From Alkalimarinus coralli (GTDB lineage Bacteria; Pseudomonadota; Gammaproteobacteria; Pseudomonadales; Oleiphilaceae): a stretch of 64,000 bases of DNA. The notes under the pieces are model-generated. The model was not told the DNA's origin. It saw nothing but the letters and a program-made list of their open reading frames with translations, and searched no databases. Location of the stretch: assembly GCF_023650515.1 (NCBI RefSeq), contig NZ_CP096016.1, forward strand, positions 1,071,001-1,135,000. Direction: 5' to 3'. Position 1 is the first letter of the stretch. Every line of letters begins with the position of its first letter. The translations under genes were made by a program, and so were the position numbers. Shown here piece by piece: positions 1-8,809 of this stretch.

Positions 1-324
1 AACGAGATACTGAAGGCCGGAGGTGAGCGGAAGAACCTTGAGGTTAAAGTGTTTGGTGGCGGAAACGTGCTGTCAAATATGACAAACATCGGGCTTCGGA
101 ATATCGAGTTTGTAAAACACTACCTGTCAGACGAGGGCTTACAAATAGCTGCGTCGGATGTGGGAGGTTCATTTCCGAGAAAGGTGCTCTATTTCCCAGA
201 TACGGGCGCGGTTAAAGTGAGAAAAATGAAGCAAACAAGAAACGACACAATTATACAGCGTGAAAAAGCATATATTGAGGATATTAATAAGAAGCCAGCC
301 TCGGGCGAGGTTGAGTTGTTTTAG
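1..324 (+). CDS. cheD: CheD, chemoreceptor glutamine deamidase (5' end missing)
   Basis: The reading frame is open from base 1, so only the C-terminal ~107 residues are present. CheD deamidates (and can demethylesterify) glutamines on methyl-accepting chemoreceptors. The conserved FGGGNVL motif (about 18 residues into the visible part) and the following I.G.RN...V...L..E...I...D.GG pattern are typical of the CheD C-terminal half. The catalytic Cys and His lie upstream of the window. The stop is 93 bases before cheB, so the two adaptation enzymes are probably co-transcribed as the end of a chemosensory cluster that begins outside the window. Family assignment is confident. Confidence 0.9.
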   Translation, partial: NEILKAGGERKNLEVKVFGGGNVLSNMTNIGLRNIEFVKHYLSDEGLQIAASDVGGSFPRKVLYFPDTGAVKVRKMKQTRNDTIIQREKAYIEDINKKPASGEVELF

Positions 325-417
325 CATCAGGTGTGTTTAGGCGACAGTTGTGTCGTTTGTTAGGGGAGGCAGTTGTAGGCATGGTTGGTATTGAGAGTGG
401 TTTAAGGAGAGTCGTCA

Positions 418-1485
418 GTGAGTAAAGTGAAAGTATTGGTGGTTGATGACTCCGAGCTTATTCGCCAACTATTGAGCCAGATAATTAATTCAGCAGACGA
501 TCTCGAAGTGGTTGGCGTTGCGGTAGATCCCTATGATGCGCGAGACAAAATAAAGCAGCTCAATCCTGACGTATTAACACTGGATATTGAAATGCCCAAG
601 ATGGATGGCATTTCGTTTCTGCGAAATTTGATGAAGCTTAGGCCAATGCCCGTGGTAATGATATCAACACTGACTGAAAAGGGGGCTCCAGCGACGCTTG
701 AAGCGTTAGATTTAGGGGCCGTTGATTACCTTCCCAAACCCAAGGTTGATCAGGTGCAAGGTTTACATCAGTACTCAATCGATATTATTGAAAAGGTTAG
801 AACTGCGGCAACGGCCAATGTATATACACTGGAACGTATGCAGAATGCGCGCAGCCGTATTCCCATCGAGAGGGAGAAATCAGCGCCTTACGGTTTTAGA
901 CCCGGCTATATTATCGCCATTGGGGCATCGACAGGAGGCACAGAAGCCATTAAAGAAGTCTTGCTGGGTATGCCTGTTAACTGTCCGCCGGTGTTGTTGT
1001 CGCAGCATATTCCTCCGGTTTTTAGCGCCACCTATGCTGATAGAATGAATCGAATCTGCGATATTTCTGTCTTTGAGGCCAAAGACGATATGAAACTGGA
1101 GAATGGTTGCGCGTACCTCGCCCCTGGCGATCACCATTTGAAAATAGTCTATAAAGGCGGCGCCTACTACACTAAGCTGGATAAGTCTGAGCCGGTGAAT
1201 CGCCATCGCCCGGCTGTAGACGTGATGTTTGAGTCGGTATTGGACGCCGCCGGGAGTAAGGTTGTTGGCGTATTACTGACGGGTATGGGTAAGGATGGCG
1301 CTAACGGTTTGTTGAAGATGCGAGATGCAGGTTGCCATACCATTGCACAGGACAAAGAAAGTAGTGTGGTATGGGGGATGCCGGGTGCCGCTGTTGCAAT
1401 AGGTGCTGCGGTAGATGTATTGCCGTTGGAAAAAATATTTTCAAAAGCACTGAGTTGCTGTAGTAATCGACAAAATTTGAGCTAG
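418..1485 (+). CDS. cheB: CheB1, chemotaxis response regulator methylesterase
   Basis: A 355-residue protein-glutamate methylesterase. The N-terminal receiver domain (about 1-125) has the acidic pair D10/D11, phosphoacceptor D56 in TLDIEMPKMDG, and a Lys in PKPK near 107. The C-terminal esterase domain (about 162-350) carries the catalytic triad: S171 in GASTGG, H197 in SQHIPP and D293 in TGMGKDG. It removes methyl groups from chemoreceptors when phosphorylated by CheA. The GTG start at 418 follows AAGGAGA at a good distance. It sits directly after cheD. A second, diverged cheB lies at 21485 in the main flagellar cluster, so this copy probably serves a different chemosensory system or has been kept for fine adaptation. 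Confidence 0.95.
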   Translation: MSKVKVLVVDDSELIRQLLSQIINSADDLEVVGVAVDPYDARDKIKQLNPDVLTLDIEMPKMDGISFLRNLMKLRPMPVVMISTLTEKGAPATLEALDLGAVDYLPKPKVDQVQGLHQYSIDIIEKVRTAATANVYTLERMQNARSRIPIEREKSAPYGFRPGYIIAIGASTGGTEAIKEVLLGMPVNCPPVLLSQHIPPVFSATYADRMNRICDISVFEAKDDMKLENGCAYLAPGDHHLKIVYKGGAYYTKLDKSEPVNRHRPAVDVMFESVLDAAGSKVVGVLLTGMGKDGANGLLKMRDAGCHTIAQDKESSVVWGMPGAAVAIGAAVDVLPLEKIFSKALSCCSNRQNLS

Positions 1486-1676
1486 ATACAATTTATAATT
1501 TACCTTTTTTGTATTTAGTGTTTATTATTTCTCTTAGTTATTAATTTGTTACAGGTAGTCTGGAGTACGCATATTTGGTCGCTTTGTCATTCCAAAGTAG
1601 CAAAATTGGCTAAATTTCAGTATAAACAGTTTTTCATTGCTGCATTGAAGCAGCGCTTTATTGATCAGGGGGCGAA

Positions 1677-1979
1677 ATGTCTATTACAACGAGCAAGTCA
1701 GCGGACGGTAGTGTATTGACTATAAGGATTCAGGGGCGTTTTGACTTTAGTTCGCACCAGGAGTTCAGGGACTCTTACGAGAATAACGATAACGTAAAAG
1801 AGTATCTTATCGATATGAAAGAGACGACCTATTTGGATAGCTCTGCATTGGGGATGTTATTGTTGCTGAGGGACTTTGCGGGCGGAGATCACGCTAATGT
1901 GTCCATTAGCAATTGTAATAGCGACGTTAAGAAGATTCTTACAATATCTAATTTCGAACAGTTGTTTGTAATTAAGTAA
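1677..1979 (+). CDS. hsbA: STAS anti-sigma factor antagonist, HsbA-like
   Basis: A 100-residue single STAS domain. The signature IDMKETTYLDSSALGML places the phosphorylatable serine at S56 next to D54/S55, the same position known for HsbA of Pseudomonas aeruginosa. In that system unphosphorylated HsbA binds the anti-sigma factor FlgM, freeing FliA, and phosphorylated HsbA acts through a diguanylate cyclase to favour attachment. The next two genes encode the matching kinase/phosphatase and a histidine phosphotransfer protein, which supports the name by context. ATG at 1677 follows AGGGGGCG. A 191-base AT-rich leader without a recognised promoter separates it from cheB1. Function in this organism is inferred from the family and the neighbours. 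Confidence 0.85.
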   Translation: MSITTSKSADGSVLTIRIQGRFDFSSHQEFRDSYENNDNVKEYLIDMKETTYLDSSALGMLLLLRDFAGGDHANVSISNCNSDVKKILTISNFEQLFVIK

Positions 1980-2067
1980 GTTATTCAGCCGTTCGGTCAC
2001 GCATTGAATGGCGCTGCGCAAGGTTTTTTCTCGCAGCCAGCCATAACAGGCTACTCTAGGGGGACTG

Positions 2068-3786
2068 ATGGACGCAGAGCCACTTAAAATTTTGATTGCG
2101 GATGATAATGACTCTGATCGTATGATCTTACAAGCTATCGTTCGTAAGCAAGGTCATAAAGTGGTAACGGCTAGAGATGGCGTAGAAGCAGTAGATAAGT
2201 TTAAACAGTCTGCCCCGGAGATTGTTTTGATGGACGCCTTGATGCCTCGAATGGACGGCTTTGAAGCGGCCAGACGTATTAAGCAGCTTGCGGGTGAGGA
2301 ATTAGTGCCGATTATATTCCTGACCTCTCTCACGGATGCACCATCATTAGCCAAGTGTCTGGATGCGGGCGGTGATGATTTCTTATCCAAGCCATACAAC
2401 CGTGTTATCTTACAGGCCAAAATTAACGCATTTAATCGAATGCGTATCATGCATAGTACGCTGCAGTTTCAACGAGACCAGATTGCAGAGAACAATGAAC
2501 ACCTCCTTCAGGAACAGCAAGTAGCCAAAACTGTTTTCGATAACGTGGCTCACCTTGGCTGCCTCCATGCAAAGAACATCAAACACTTGTTATCCCCGTT
2601 GTCCGTTTTTAATGGTGATGTGTTATTGGCCTGCCAAAAACCGTCGGGTGGAATGCATGTGTTACTCGGAGATTTTACCGGCCACGGACTTCCTGCCGCG
2701 ATAGGCGCGATGCCAATTGCAGAAATATTCTATGGTATGACCAATAAAGGTTTTGCCATGACGGACGTGCTCAGGGAGATCAACCAAAAGTTAAAACAAA
2801 TCCTGCCTGTTGGCTTTTTTTGCTGTGCGTGCATGATAGATATGAGCTTCGCAAGGGGAGACGTAGAGATATGGGTTGGCGGGTTACCGGAAGCTATTAT
2901 TTATAGAACCAATGGCGAGCTGATTAAAATATCATCTAATCACCTCCCGTTGGGGGTGTTAGAGGCAAGCCGCTTTGCGACAGAAACTTATCGTTATGAG
3001 ATGTCTCCTGGAGACCGCTTCTTTATGTGGTCAGACGGAATTATTGAAGCCCGTAATGTTAGTGGCGAAATGTTTGGTGAAGATCGGCTTTATCAGGTCT
3101 ATCAGGAGCAACACGAAGCTGCTGAGCTGTTCTCCAGTATAAAACAGAGGGTTCATAGCTTTATTGGTGAAGGAGAGCGTGATGACGACCTGACCATGGT
3201 AGAAGTGGAAATGGTCAGAGAGGAAGATCTATCAACAGATGTGAGTTCCAACCTTCTTAAGAGTGCATTGATTGGGCCGGTAAACTGGGCACTTTGTTAT
3301 GAACTCCGGGGGAAAACCCTTAAAGACTTTAACCCATTACCGTTATTGCTTCATGTCATTATGGAGGTGCCGGGTCTTCGTCTGTTTAGCGGGCAGGTTT
3401 ACACCATTCTGGCAGAGTTGACCTCTAACGCTCTAGAGCATGGTGTACTGAAATTGGATTCTGGGCTGAAAAATTCGCCGGAAGGTTTTTCTCAATATTA
3501 TGCGCTAAGGGCAGAGCGGTTAGAGCGGCTGGAGGATGAGTGGGTCAAAATTTCAGTTGATCACGTTCCAGAAGGCATGGGTGGGCTGCTAAAAATAAAA
3601 ATTGAGGATAGCGGTACAGGGTTTGATTATAGTGGCTTCAAGCAAGCAAAAATGAGCAATGACCGTTATTCGGGCCGAGGAATACCATTACTGGTTTCTC
3701 TATGTCGGCACTTCGAATACACAGGAACAGGCAGTACTGTGGAAGCCGAATTTGCCTGGCAACCAGAGATTAGCGAGGGTCGTTAA
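2068..3786 (+). CDS. hsbR: Response regulator with PP2C phosphatase and anti-sigma kinase domains, HsbR-like
   Basis: A 572-residue three-domain switch protein. The receiver domain (about 6-125) has D12/D13, phospho-acceptor D56 and the late Lys in SKPYN. A linker helix leads to a SpoIIE/RsbU-type PP2C phosphatase (about 165-380) with GDFTGHGLPAA, WSDGIIEARN and the metal-binding GERDDDLT. The C-terminus (about 430-565) is an RsbW-type HATPase with ELTSNALEHG, EDSGTGFD and GRGIPLL boxes. In P. aeruginosa HsbR both phosphorylates and dephosphorylates HsbA, depending on receiver phosphorylation by HptB. Start ATG 2068 follows TAGGGGG. It lies between hsbA and hptB, so the complete module is present. 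Confidence 0.9.
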   Translation: MDAEPLKILIADDNDSDRMILQAIVRKQGHKVVTARDGVEAVDKFKQSAPEIVLMDALMPRMDGFEAARRIKQLAGEELVPIIFLTSLTDAPSLAKCLDAGGDDFLSKPYNRVILQAKINAFNRMRIMHSTLQFQRDQIAENNEHLLQEQQVAKTVFDNVAHLGCLHAKNIKHLLSPLSVFNGDVLLACQKPSGGMHVLLGDFTGHGLPAAIGAMPIAEIFYGMTNKGFAMTDVLREINQKLKQILPVGFFCCACMIDMSFARGDVEIWVGGLPEAIIYRTNGELIKISSNHLPLGVLEASRFATETYRYEMSPGDRFFMWSDGIIEARNVSGEMFGEDRLYQVYQEQHEAAELFSSIKQRVHSFIGEGERDDDLTMVEVEMVREEDLSTDVSSNLLKSALIGPVNWALCYELRGKTLKDFNPLPLLLHVIMEVPGLRLFSGQVYTILAELTSNALEHGVLKLDSGLKNSPEGFSQYYALRAERLERLEDEWVKISVDHVPEGMGGLLKIKIEDSGTGFDYSGFKQAKMSNDRYSGRGIPLLVSLCRHFEYTGTGSTVEAEFAWQPEISEGR

Positions 3787-3857
3787 TCTTGCTAAAGTTG
3801 TCTATTATGAATTTATACGTTGATATCGCCAGACTTGGATAGCAAATAGGTTAATCT

Positions 3858-4205
3858 ATGAGTGAAAATATGGAACATCTCGATTTTTCAGCGCTTGCTG
3901 AATTAAAAGAGGTAATGGAAGAAGAGTTTGATATTTTATTGGAAACGTTCCTGCACGATTCAGCCGAACGGATTATTCAGATTCAAGGTGCTGCTTCAGC
4001 ACGAGATGCGGAGTCTCTCTCCCGAGCCGCACATAGTTTTAAAGGAAGCTGTACCAATATTGGTGTCCCTGTGCTTGCACAGCTCTGCATGGATGCCGAA
4101 GTTAAAGGCAAAAAAGGCGACTTGGAAGGTATTGATGAACTTGTGACTGAAATAGAACGAGAGTTTTCCAGGGTTGCTGAGCTGCTAAAAGAACAGCTAT
4201 CCTAG
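3858..4205 (+). CDS. hptB: Histidine phosphotransfer protein, HptB-like
   Basis: A 115-residue monodomain Hpt protein. The motif AAHSFKGSCTNIG contains the phosphorylatable H59 and the conserved K and G that follow it; the rest is predicted as a helical bundle. Hpt proteins pass phosphate from hybrid sensor kinases to a receiver domain. Being next to the HsbR-type regulator, it is the likely donor for that receiver, as HptB is for HsbR in P. aeruginosa. It starts at ATG 3858, 71 bases after hsbR, and is probably in the same transcript. The sensor kinases that feed it are not in the window. Confidence 0.87.
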   Translation: MSENMEHLDFSALAELKEVMEEEFDILLETFLHDSAERIIQIQGAASARDAESLSRAAHSFKGSCTNIGVPVLAQLCMDAEVKGKKGDLEGIDELVTEIEREFSRVAELLKEQLS

Positions 4206-4264
4206 TGCATTTCCATTTATGGGTTTAGGTTTTTTGTAACCAGTATTTCCCCCTCCTGATATTC

Positions 4265-4280
4265 TGGTCTGTATTTTGCT
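4265..4280 (+). promoter_or_regulatory. Candidate sigma-54 promoter upstream of fliK
   Basis: TGGTCTGTATTTTGCT has the invariant GG (4266-4267) and GC (4278-4279) exactly ten bases apart and a TTTGCT downstream box. The -24 box (TGGTCT) is only a partial match to TGGCAC. It lies about 130 bases before the likely fliK start and after the end of hptB, a sensible place for a RpoN/FleQ-dependent flagellar promoter. Confidence 0.5.
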
Positions 4281-4410
4281 GATTAACTGAGAGAGATTGT
4301 GTGTTCAGTCGTGAATACCGATCTTGATCTGGTTATATTGGCTCGAACTACTGAGGCCGGTATGGCTTTACTCGCGTTTTGTTGATCAATTGTTTATTAC
4401 AGAGCAGCTT

Positions 4411-5646
4411 ATGAATTCACTACCGGTATCTATTGATTTAACAAGTCATTCTAGCAATAAGCCCAAGGCTAGCGCGTCAGAGAGCCGTGGTGCTGAGGCC
4501 GACAGCTTTGAGAAAGAGTTGAGTAAGCAGGAAAGAAATACCCAGGATAAAGTGTCTGACTCGAAGTCTGCCCATGACGCAAAAAACAGTCAGAATGACG
4601 TAAAACCTAATTCCAAAGGGGCATCTGTTGCCGCTGACGTTGAGCAAAACGGCGAAGAATTGCCTGAGCAGGCGGCTAGTAGCGAATACGCAGATATCTC
4701 TCAGGAAGAGTTATCAGGTGAAATGGCGCACGGGTTATCGCTGAGTGAGTTGGATGCGCTTGAGAGTCAGCAAGCGGCAGCTTTAGACCCAGAAGCAACC
4801 GATTCAACAGACCCTCTGACGCTTATTTCAGAAACTGAAGAAGACTCTGCTTTGCTTAACGCTTCAGCGGTACTTGGCAACAAACTCGAACTGGCAAATA
4901 GTGTAGCGGAAGCCTCCGGCAATCTGTCAGCATATAGTCAATCTGTTACTTTAAGTCAATCTATGAATCCGACGTCTGCAATGAGTGGTGCTGCTGCAAG
5001 TGCAGGCGCACTGAGCGATGATGCGCTTTTGTCACAACCCACGGAAAAGTTGATGACGTTGGAGCAACTCAAGGCATCACTTGAAAAAGGCGTAGAGTCA
5101 TTAGCCGAACTGGAGGTTGATGTCGATATCGATGGTGAGGCAAATGTGAAAGAGGTTTTTCGTTTCAACGATATTCAGTTGAAGGAAAGCCAGTCGACCT
5201 TGAAGACCTATACGACGTCGGTTGATTTGCCGGTTTCTCAAGGTGCTTGGGGAGACAAGGTCAATGATAAAATCATCTGGTTAGCGAATCAAAAAATCCA
5301 ATTTGCGGAGATACACCTCAACCCTCAAGATCTTGGCCCCATGGAGGTTAAGATAAATGTTCAGAATGACCAGGCAACAGTCACCTTTAATAGCCAGCAT
5401 CAAGGTGTTCGTGAGTTGCTGGAAATGAATGTTAGCCGGCTTCGTGAAATGATGAGTGAGAACGGTGTTGACCTGGCGCACGTTGATGTATCTGATCAAT
5501 CTTCTCAGCAACAATCTGGTGAAGATGTCGAAGGCGAGGGGGGCGGCCAATCTGGTAGCGATGGAGAAGATAGCTTGAGCCGGGATAGGACGGTAAGTGA
5601 CACTGACTCAATTACGCTGGATAACCTGGTTGATTTTTACGCATAG
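4411..5646 (+). CDS. fliK: FliK, flagellar hook-length control protein
   Basis: A 411-residue secreted molecular ruler that sets hook length and triggers the FlhB substrate switch. The N-terminal ~260 residues are low-complexity, rich in Ser, Ala, Glu and Asp, as usual in FliK. The C-terminal Flg_hook domain contains the family pattern IHLNPQDLGPMEVKI followed by a V.F.......R..L....RLREM region. I chose ATG 4411, because the upstream in-frame extension to TTG 4324 gives unlike hydrophobic residues and overlaps the leader; the ribosome site is weak for either. It is followed by a 504-base gap before fliL. The N-terminal sequence is poorly conserved, so identification rests on the C-terminal domain and position. 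Confidence 0.9.
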   Translation: MNSLPVSIDLTSHSSNKPKASASESRGAEADSFEKELSKQERNTQDKVSDSKSAHDAKNSQNDVKPNSKGASVAADVEQNGEELPEQAASSEYADISQEELSGEMAHGLSLSELDALESQQAAALDPEATDSTDPLTLISETEEDSALLNASAVLGNKLELANSVAEASGNLSAYSQSVTLSQSMNPTSAMSGAAASAGALSDDALLSQPTEKLMTLEQLKASLEKGVESLAELEVDVDIDGEANVKEVFRFNDIQLKESQSTLKTYTTSVDLPVSQGAWGDKVNDKIIWLANQKIQFAEIHLNPQDLGPMEVKINVQNDQATVTFNSQHQGVRELLEMNVSRLREMMSENGVDLAHVDVSDQSSQQQSGEDVEGEGGGQSGSDGEDSLSRDRTVSDTDSITLDNLVDFYA

Positions 5647-6150
5647 CGGGGAGGGCTGATTGATCGGTAGCTACCCTGTTAGTTGTAATATTTATTCTAT
5701 TGCTATGTCCGCTATGTTGTGAATCTTCAAAATTCCAGGTCTTCATTTGTTACTCCAGATCCGAATAGCGCTTGCTTAAGCGTAGCGGTTGATGATTTCT
5801 AACATTATTTGGTGCGTAAGCGCATATAAGTTGTAGCCTTGATGAAAGGAGGTACGACTGAAATCAGGGTTGGACTATTTGAGATTTCAGTGTGGCGGGC
5901 TCCTTGGCTCTGCTGCGCTGTATCACGGCTACGGGTATCTCGAAGTCTTTGGTGCGCAGCCCATCTTTTCCTCGCCAACAGACAAATACTGTCTTGTTCT
6001 TCTCAATCAGATTTATCTCTTAGCTTAATAGGCTACAATGAATATTAGAAATGAGTTATAACTGATTGAATAGTTGAAATTTATTGGCACAAGGATTGCT
6101 CTATATCTAGGCATGACGGGTGTCATGGGGATTAATGACGAGAATTTGAC
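5647..6150 (+). other. 504-base gap between fliK and fliL
   Basis: No gene that I can support. It holds a strong Shine-Dalgarno-like AAAGGAGGT at 5845-5853, followed by about 180 bases open in two forward frames, and then the sigma-54 promoter for fliL at 6084-6100. Base composition of 5880-5990 is richer in GC than the flanks. No clear terminator hairpin for fliK was found. Confidence 0.5.
6084..6100 (+). promoter_or_regulatory. Sigma-54 promoter of the fliL operon
   Basis: TTGGCACAAGGATTGCT matches the RpoN consensus TGGCAC-N5-TTGC very well. The GG at 6086-6087 and GC at 6098-6099 are ten bases apart. Transcription would start near 6111, about 40 bases before the fliL ATG. In Pseudomonas-type flagellar hierarchies such promoters depend on the enhancer-binding protein FleQ, which is not in this window. 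Confidence 0.85.
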
Positions 6151-6666
6151 ATGGCAGCAGACGATAAGAAAGGCGAAAATCAAGAAGAGCAGGGCGGTAA
6201 GTCAAACAAGAAACTTATTATCATTGTGGCAATCGTGGTAATACTTTCAATCGGACTTTCAATTGGCGCTACGCTTTTTTTCTTAAAGGGTGATGGTGGT
6301 GAATCTGAAGCTGGTGAGGAGCAGGCCGCCGTTGAGGAGGTCAAAAAGCCAGCCGTGTATTTGGATATCAAGCCCCCTTTTGTTGTGACCTATGATGTTG
6401 CTGGTCGACAGCGTTATATGCAGGTTTTTGTGTCGGTTCAAAGTCGTGATCAAGCATCTTTAGACACTATGGAGCTGCATATGCCTTTGATTCGTAATAA
6501 ATTGATCATGCTGTTTAGTGGGCAGGACTTTGAAAAGCTTCAAACCGCAGAAGGCAAAACTGCACTGCGAGACGCGTCTTTAAGCCTGATTAACGAAATG
6601 CTTGAGAAAGAGGCCAGTGGCTCGTCGATTGAGCAGGTATTATTTACTAATTTTGTCATGCAATAA
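6151..6666 (+). CDS. fliL: FliL, flagellar basal body-associated protein
   Basis: A 171-residue inner-membrane protein. A charged N-terminus is followed by one transmembrane helix (about 22-46, KLIIIVAIVVILSIGLSIG) and a periplasmic domain ending in the typical VLFTNFVMQ. FliL surrounds the stator and supports torque, especially under load. Its length is normal for the family. It is the first gene behind the sigma-54 promoter at 6084-6100, and fliM starts 11 bases after its stop, so it heads the fliLMNOPQR-flhB operon. Confidence 0.95.
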   Translation: MAADDKKGENQEEQGGKSNKKLIIIVAIVVILSIGLSIGATLFFLKGDGGESEAGEEQAAVEEVKKPAVYLDIKPPFVVTYDVAGRQRYMQVFVSVQSRDQASLDTMELHMPLIRNKLIMLFSGQDFEKLQTAEGKTALRDASLSLINEMLEKEASGSSIEQVLFTNFVMQ

Positions 6667-6677
6667 CGGGAAGGCAA

Positions 6678-7682
6678 GTGCAGGATTTATTATCACAAGA
6701 CGAAATTGATGCGCTCTTACATGGCGTTGATGACGGTGACATTGATACCGATGACGACCTTGATGATGAAGGTGTCAGGAGTTATGACCTTGCCAGCCAA
6801 GATCGTATTGTTCGTGGGCGAATGCCCACGCTGGAAATGATTAATGAGCGATTTTCCAGGTACACCCGAATAAGTCTATTTAACCTGTTGCGCAGAAATG
6901 CGGATGTGGCAACAGGGGGGATTCAGATTTTAAAATTTGGCGAATACATCCATACGCTTTATGTTCCAACGAGTTTGAATCTTGTCAAAATAAGACCGCT
7001 TCGCGGTACGGCACTGTTTATATTCGATGCCAAACTAGTCTTTAAACTGGTGGATAACTTTTTTGGGGGAGATGGCCGACACGCAAAAATTGAGGGTAGA
7101 GAGTTTACGCCAACTGAAATTCGTGTCGTTCAAATGGTACTTGAGCAAGTCTTTATCGATATGAAAGAGGCTTGGAATGCGGTGATGAAGGTTGACTTTG
7201 AATATGTTAACTCTGAAGTTAACCCGGCTATGGCTAATATTGTTAGCCCAAGTGAAGTGGTGGTTGTTAGCACGTTCCATATTGAGCTTGATGGCGGTGG
7301 CGGTGATTTACATGTCGCGGTGCCTTATTCAATGATTGAACCTATCCGCGAGGTTCTGGATGCGGGTGTGCAAAGTGACATTGATGATGTTGATGAACGT
7401 TGGGTAAAAGCACTCCAGCAGGATATTCTTGATGCGCAAATTCCGATTAATGCAACATTGGTTGAGAAGCAGATATCTCTAAGGGATGTTTCTAACCTGC
7501 AACCAGGGGATGTTATTCCAGTGGATATCCCTGAGGTTGTGACAATGACGGCGAACAAAATCCCCATGTTCAAAGCTAAGGTCGGGAGCCTAGGCCCAAG
7601 TTTGGCGTTAAAAATTGAGAGCCGGGTTGGGCGGCAGGAGTCTTTCTTGAGTAAAACCGGGAGTGATGACAAAGATGAGTGA
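6678..7682 (+). CDS. fliM: FliM, flagellar motor switch protein
   Basis: A 334-residue C-ring protein that binds phospho-CheY and sets rotation direction. The N-terminal CheY-binding peptide LSQDEIDALL (residues 4-13) is intact. The middle CheC-like domain carries the GGDGR motif, and the C-terminus is a SpoA domain that pairs with FliN. It starts at GTG 6678 after GGGAAGGCAAG. Its 3' end overlaps the fliN start, which suggests translational coupling. Confidence 0.97.
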   Translation: MQDLLSQDEIDALLHGVDDGDIDTDDDLDDEGVRSYDLASQDRIVRGRMPTLEMINERFSRYTRISLFNLLRRNADVATGGIQILKFGEYIHTLYVPTSLNLVKIRPLRGTALFIFDAKLVFKLVDNFFGGDGRHAKIEGREFTPTEIRVVQMVLEQVFIDMKEAWNAVMKVDFEYVNSEVNPAMANIVSPSEVVVVSTFHIELDGGGGDLHVAVPYSMIEPIREVLDAGVQSDIDDVDERWVKALQQDILDAQIPINATLVEKQISLRDVSNLQPGDVIPVDIPEVVTMTANKIPMFKAKVGSLGPSLALKIESRVGRQESFLSKTGSDDKDE

Positions 7683-8181
7683 AAATGATGTACCTGAGGA
7701 GCAGGGTGAAGCAGGAATGACAGAAGACGAGAAGTTAGCCGAGGAGTGGGGCGCAGCCATGGCTGAATCTGGAGATGATGCCAATAGTGTCGATGATGAG
7801 TGGGCTGCAGCGATGGCAGAAGCCGAGGCTACCGAAGGCGACAAAAGTGATGATGATATTAAAGCTGCGCCACTTGAGAATTTTGAAAGCACGCCCGCAC
7901 AAGGAGGTGCTTCAGGTGTAAACCCTGACCTGGATGTTATTCTTGATATTCCCGTTATGATTTCTATGGAGGTCGGGAGCACTCAAATTCCTATCCGGAA
8001 CTTGCTGCAACTCAACCAGGGGTCCGTTGTTGAGCTTGATCGACTGGCTGGTGAGCCGCTTGATGTACTGGTCAATGGTACGCTGATTGCCCATGGGGAA
8101 GTGGTTATGGTGAATGAAAAGTTCGGTATTCGCTTAACGGATGTAGTGAGTCCATCAGAACGTATTAAACGGTTGAAATAG
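7675..8181 (+). CDS. fliN: FliN, flagellar motor switch protein with long acidic N-terminus
   Basis: A 168-residue protein from ATG 7675. The C-terminal ~80 residues are the SpoA domain (DVILDIPVMISMEVGSTQ start, then LNQGSVVELD and a G.V.V...FG.R.T end). It builds the C-ring base and docks the FliH-FliI export complex. The N-terminal ~85 residues are acidic and contain a repeated motif, EEWGAAMAE then DEWAAAMAE. I prefer ATG 7675 to GTG 7663 or ATG 7666 because GGGAG at 7659-7663 is well spaced for it. It overlaps the fliM end by 8 bases. Longer than E. coli FliN (137) because of the acidic extension. Confidence 0.95.
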   Translation: MSENDVPEEQGEAGMTEDEKLAEEWGAAMAESGDDANSVDDEWAAAMAEAEATEGDKSDDDIKAAPLENFESTPAQGGASGVNPDLDVILDIPVMISMEVGSTQIPIRNLLQLNQGSVVELDRLAGEPLDVLVNGTLIAHGEVVMVNEKFGIRLTDVVSPSERIKRLK

Positions 8182-8184
8182 CGT

Positions 8185-8787
8185 ATGGTGTGTTGGGACA
8201 ATGCGCCCTGTAAACTCAGTTCTTTGTGTTATCTGAGAGTGTGGCGTTGCCTGCTGGCAGTGCTCTTATCGGTGTGTTTGGTAAGCGCTGTCTCTGCTGT
8301 CGAGTCAACTCAGGTTGTATCCAAAGCGTCTAGCGAACGGCTGGCTGCTAAAGACGCTGTTACTCGTAAAACCGTCGTTAACTCTGATGATGCCAGTGTC
8401 GAAGTTGCTGAACCTGCACCGCCTGCGGCCAACTCAAAACGGGCTCCCTCACCGGGTATAGACTCGACTGCCTGGCTAAACGCCGTGCTTGGGTTAGTCG
8501 CTGTTATCGCGCTTATTTTTGCCATTGCATGGTTCGTGAAACGTTTCACGGGGCTCGCCGTTTCAAATCAGCAGCAAATGAAGATCATATCAGCGATCCC
8601 TGTGGGGGCTAAGGAGCGAATCGCACTCATTGAGGTGGCGGACAAGCAACTTCTGGTTGGTATTACCCAGCATAACATTAATTTATTACATTCTTTTGAT
8701 GAACCGGTCGTTAATAAAAATGATAAAACCGCTGTTGATTTTTCCAGCCGCCTCCAGGCAATCCTTAGTAAAGGCTCTGCAGAGTAG
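8185..8787 (+). CDS. fliO: FliO, flagellar export-gate assembly protein
   Basis: A 200-residue membrane protein. It begins with a signal-like hydrophobic stretch (about 15-32), has a disordered Ala/Ser/Pro-rich linker, a second transmembrane helix near 92-112 ([16 protein letters not shown]), then a small C-terminal domain with the family pattern V.VG.KERI.LIEV.D..LLVGIT. FliO helps assemble the FliP ring. It starts 3 bases after fliN stops, and fliP follows closely, as in all fliOPQR operons. Confidence 0.9.
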   Translation: MVCWDNAPCKLSSLCYLRVWRCLLAVLLSVCLVSAVSAVESTQVVSKASSERLAAKDAVTRKTVVNSDDASVEVAEPAPPAANSKRAPSPGIDSTAWLNAVLGLVAVIALIFAIAWFVKRFTGLAVSNQQQMKIISAIPVGAKERIALIEVADKQLLVGITQHNINLLHSFDEPVVNKNDKTAVDFSSRLQAILSKGSAE

Positions 8788-8809
8788 ATCCTTACCTAGA
8801 AGGCGACCT

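Noticed and set aside
880..1206. Minus-strand open frames inside cheB1 (and similar ones inside flhA, cheA, fadJ, purL)
   Set aside because: They lie opposite confidently assigned genes and show no family likeness or ribosome sites; they follow from codon use of the real gene.
5839..6048. A 69-codon frame after fliK as a gene
   Set aside because: Its start codons overlap or precede the ribosome-binding sequence, and the residues resemble no known protein; listed only as a finding about the gap.
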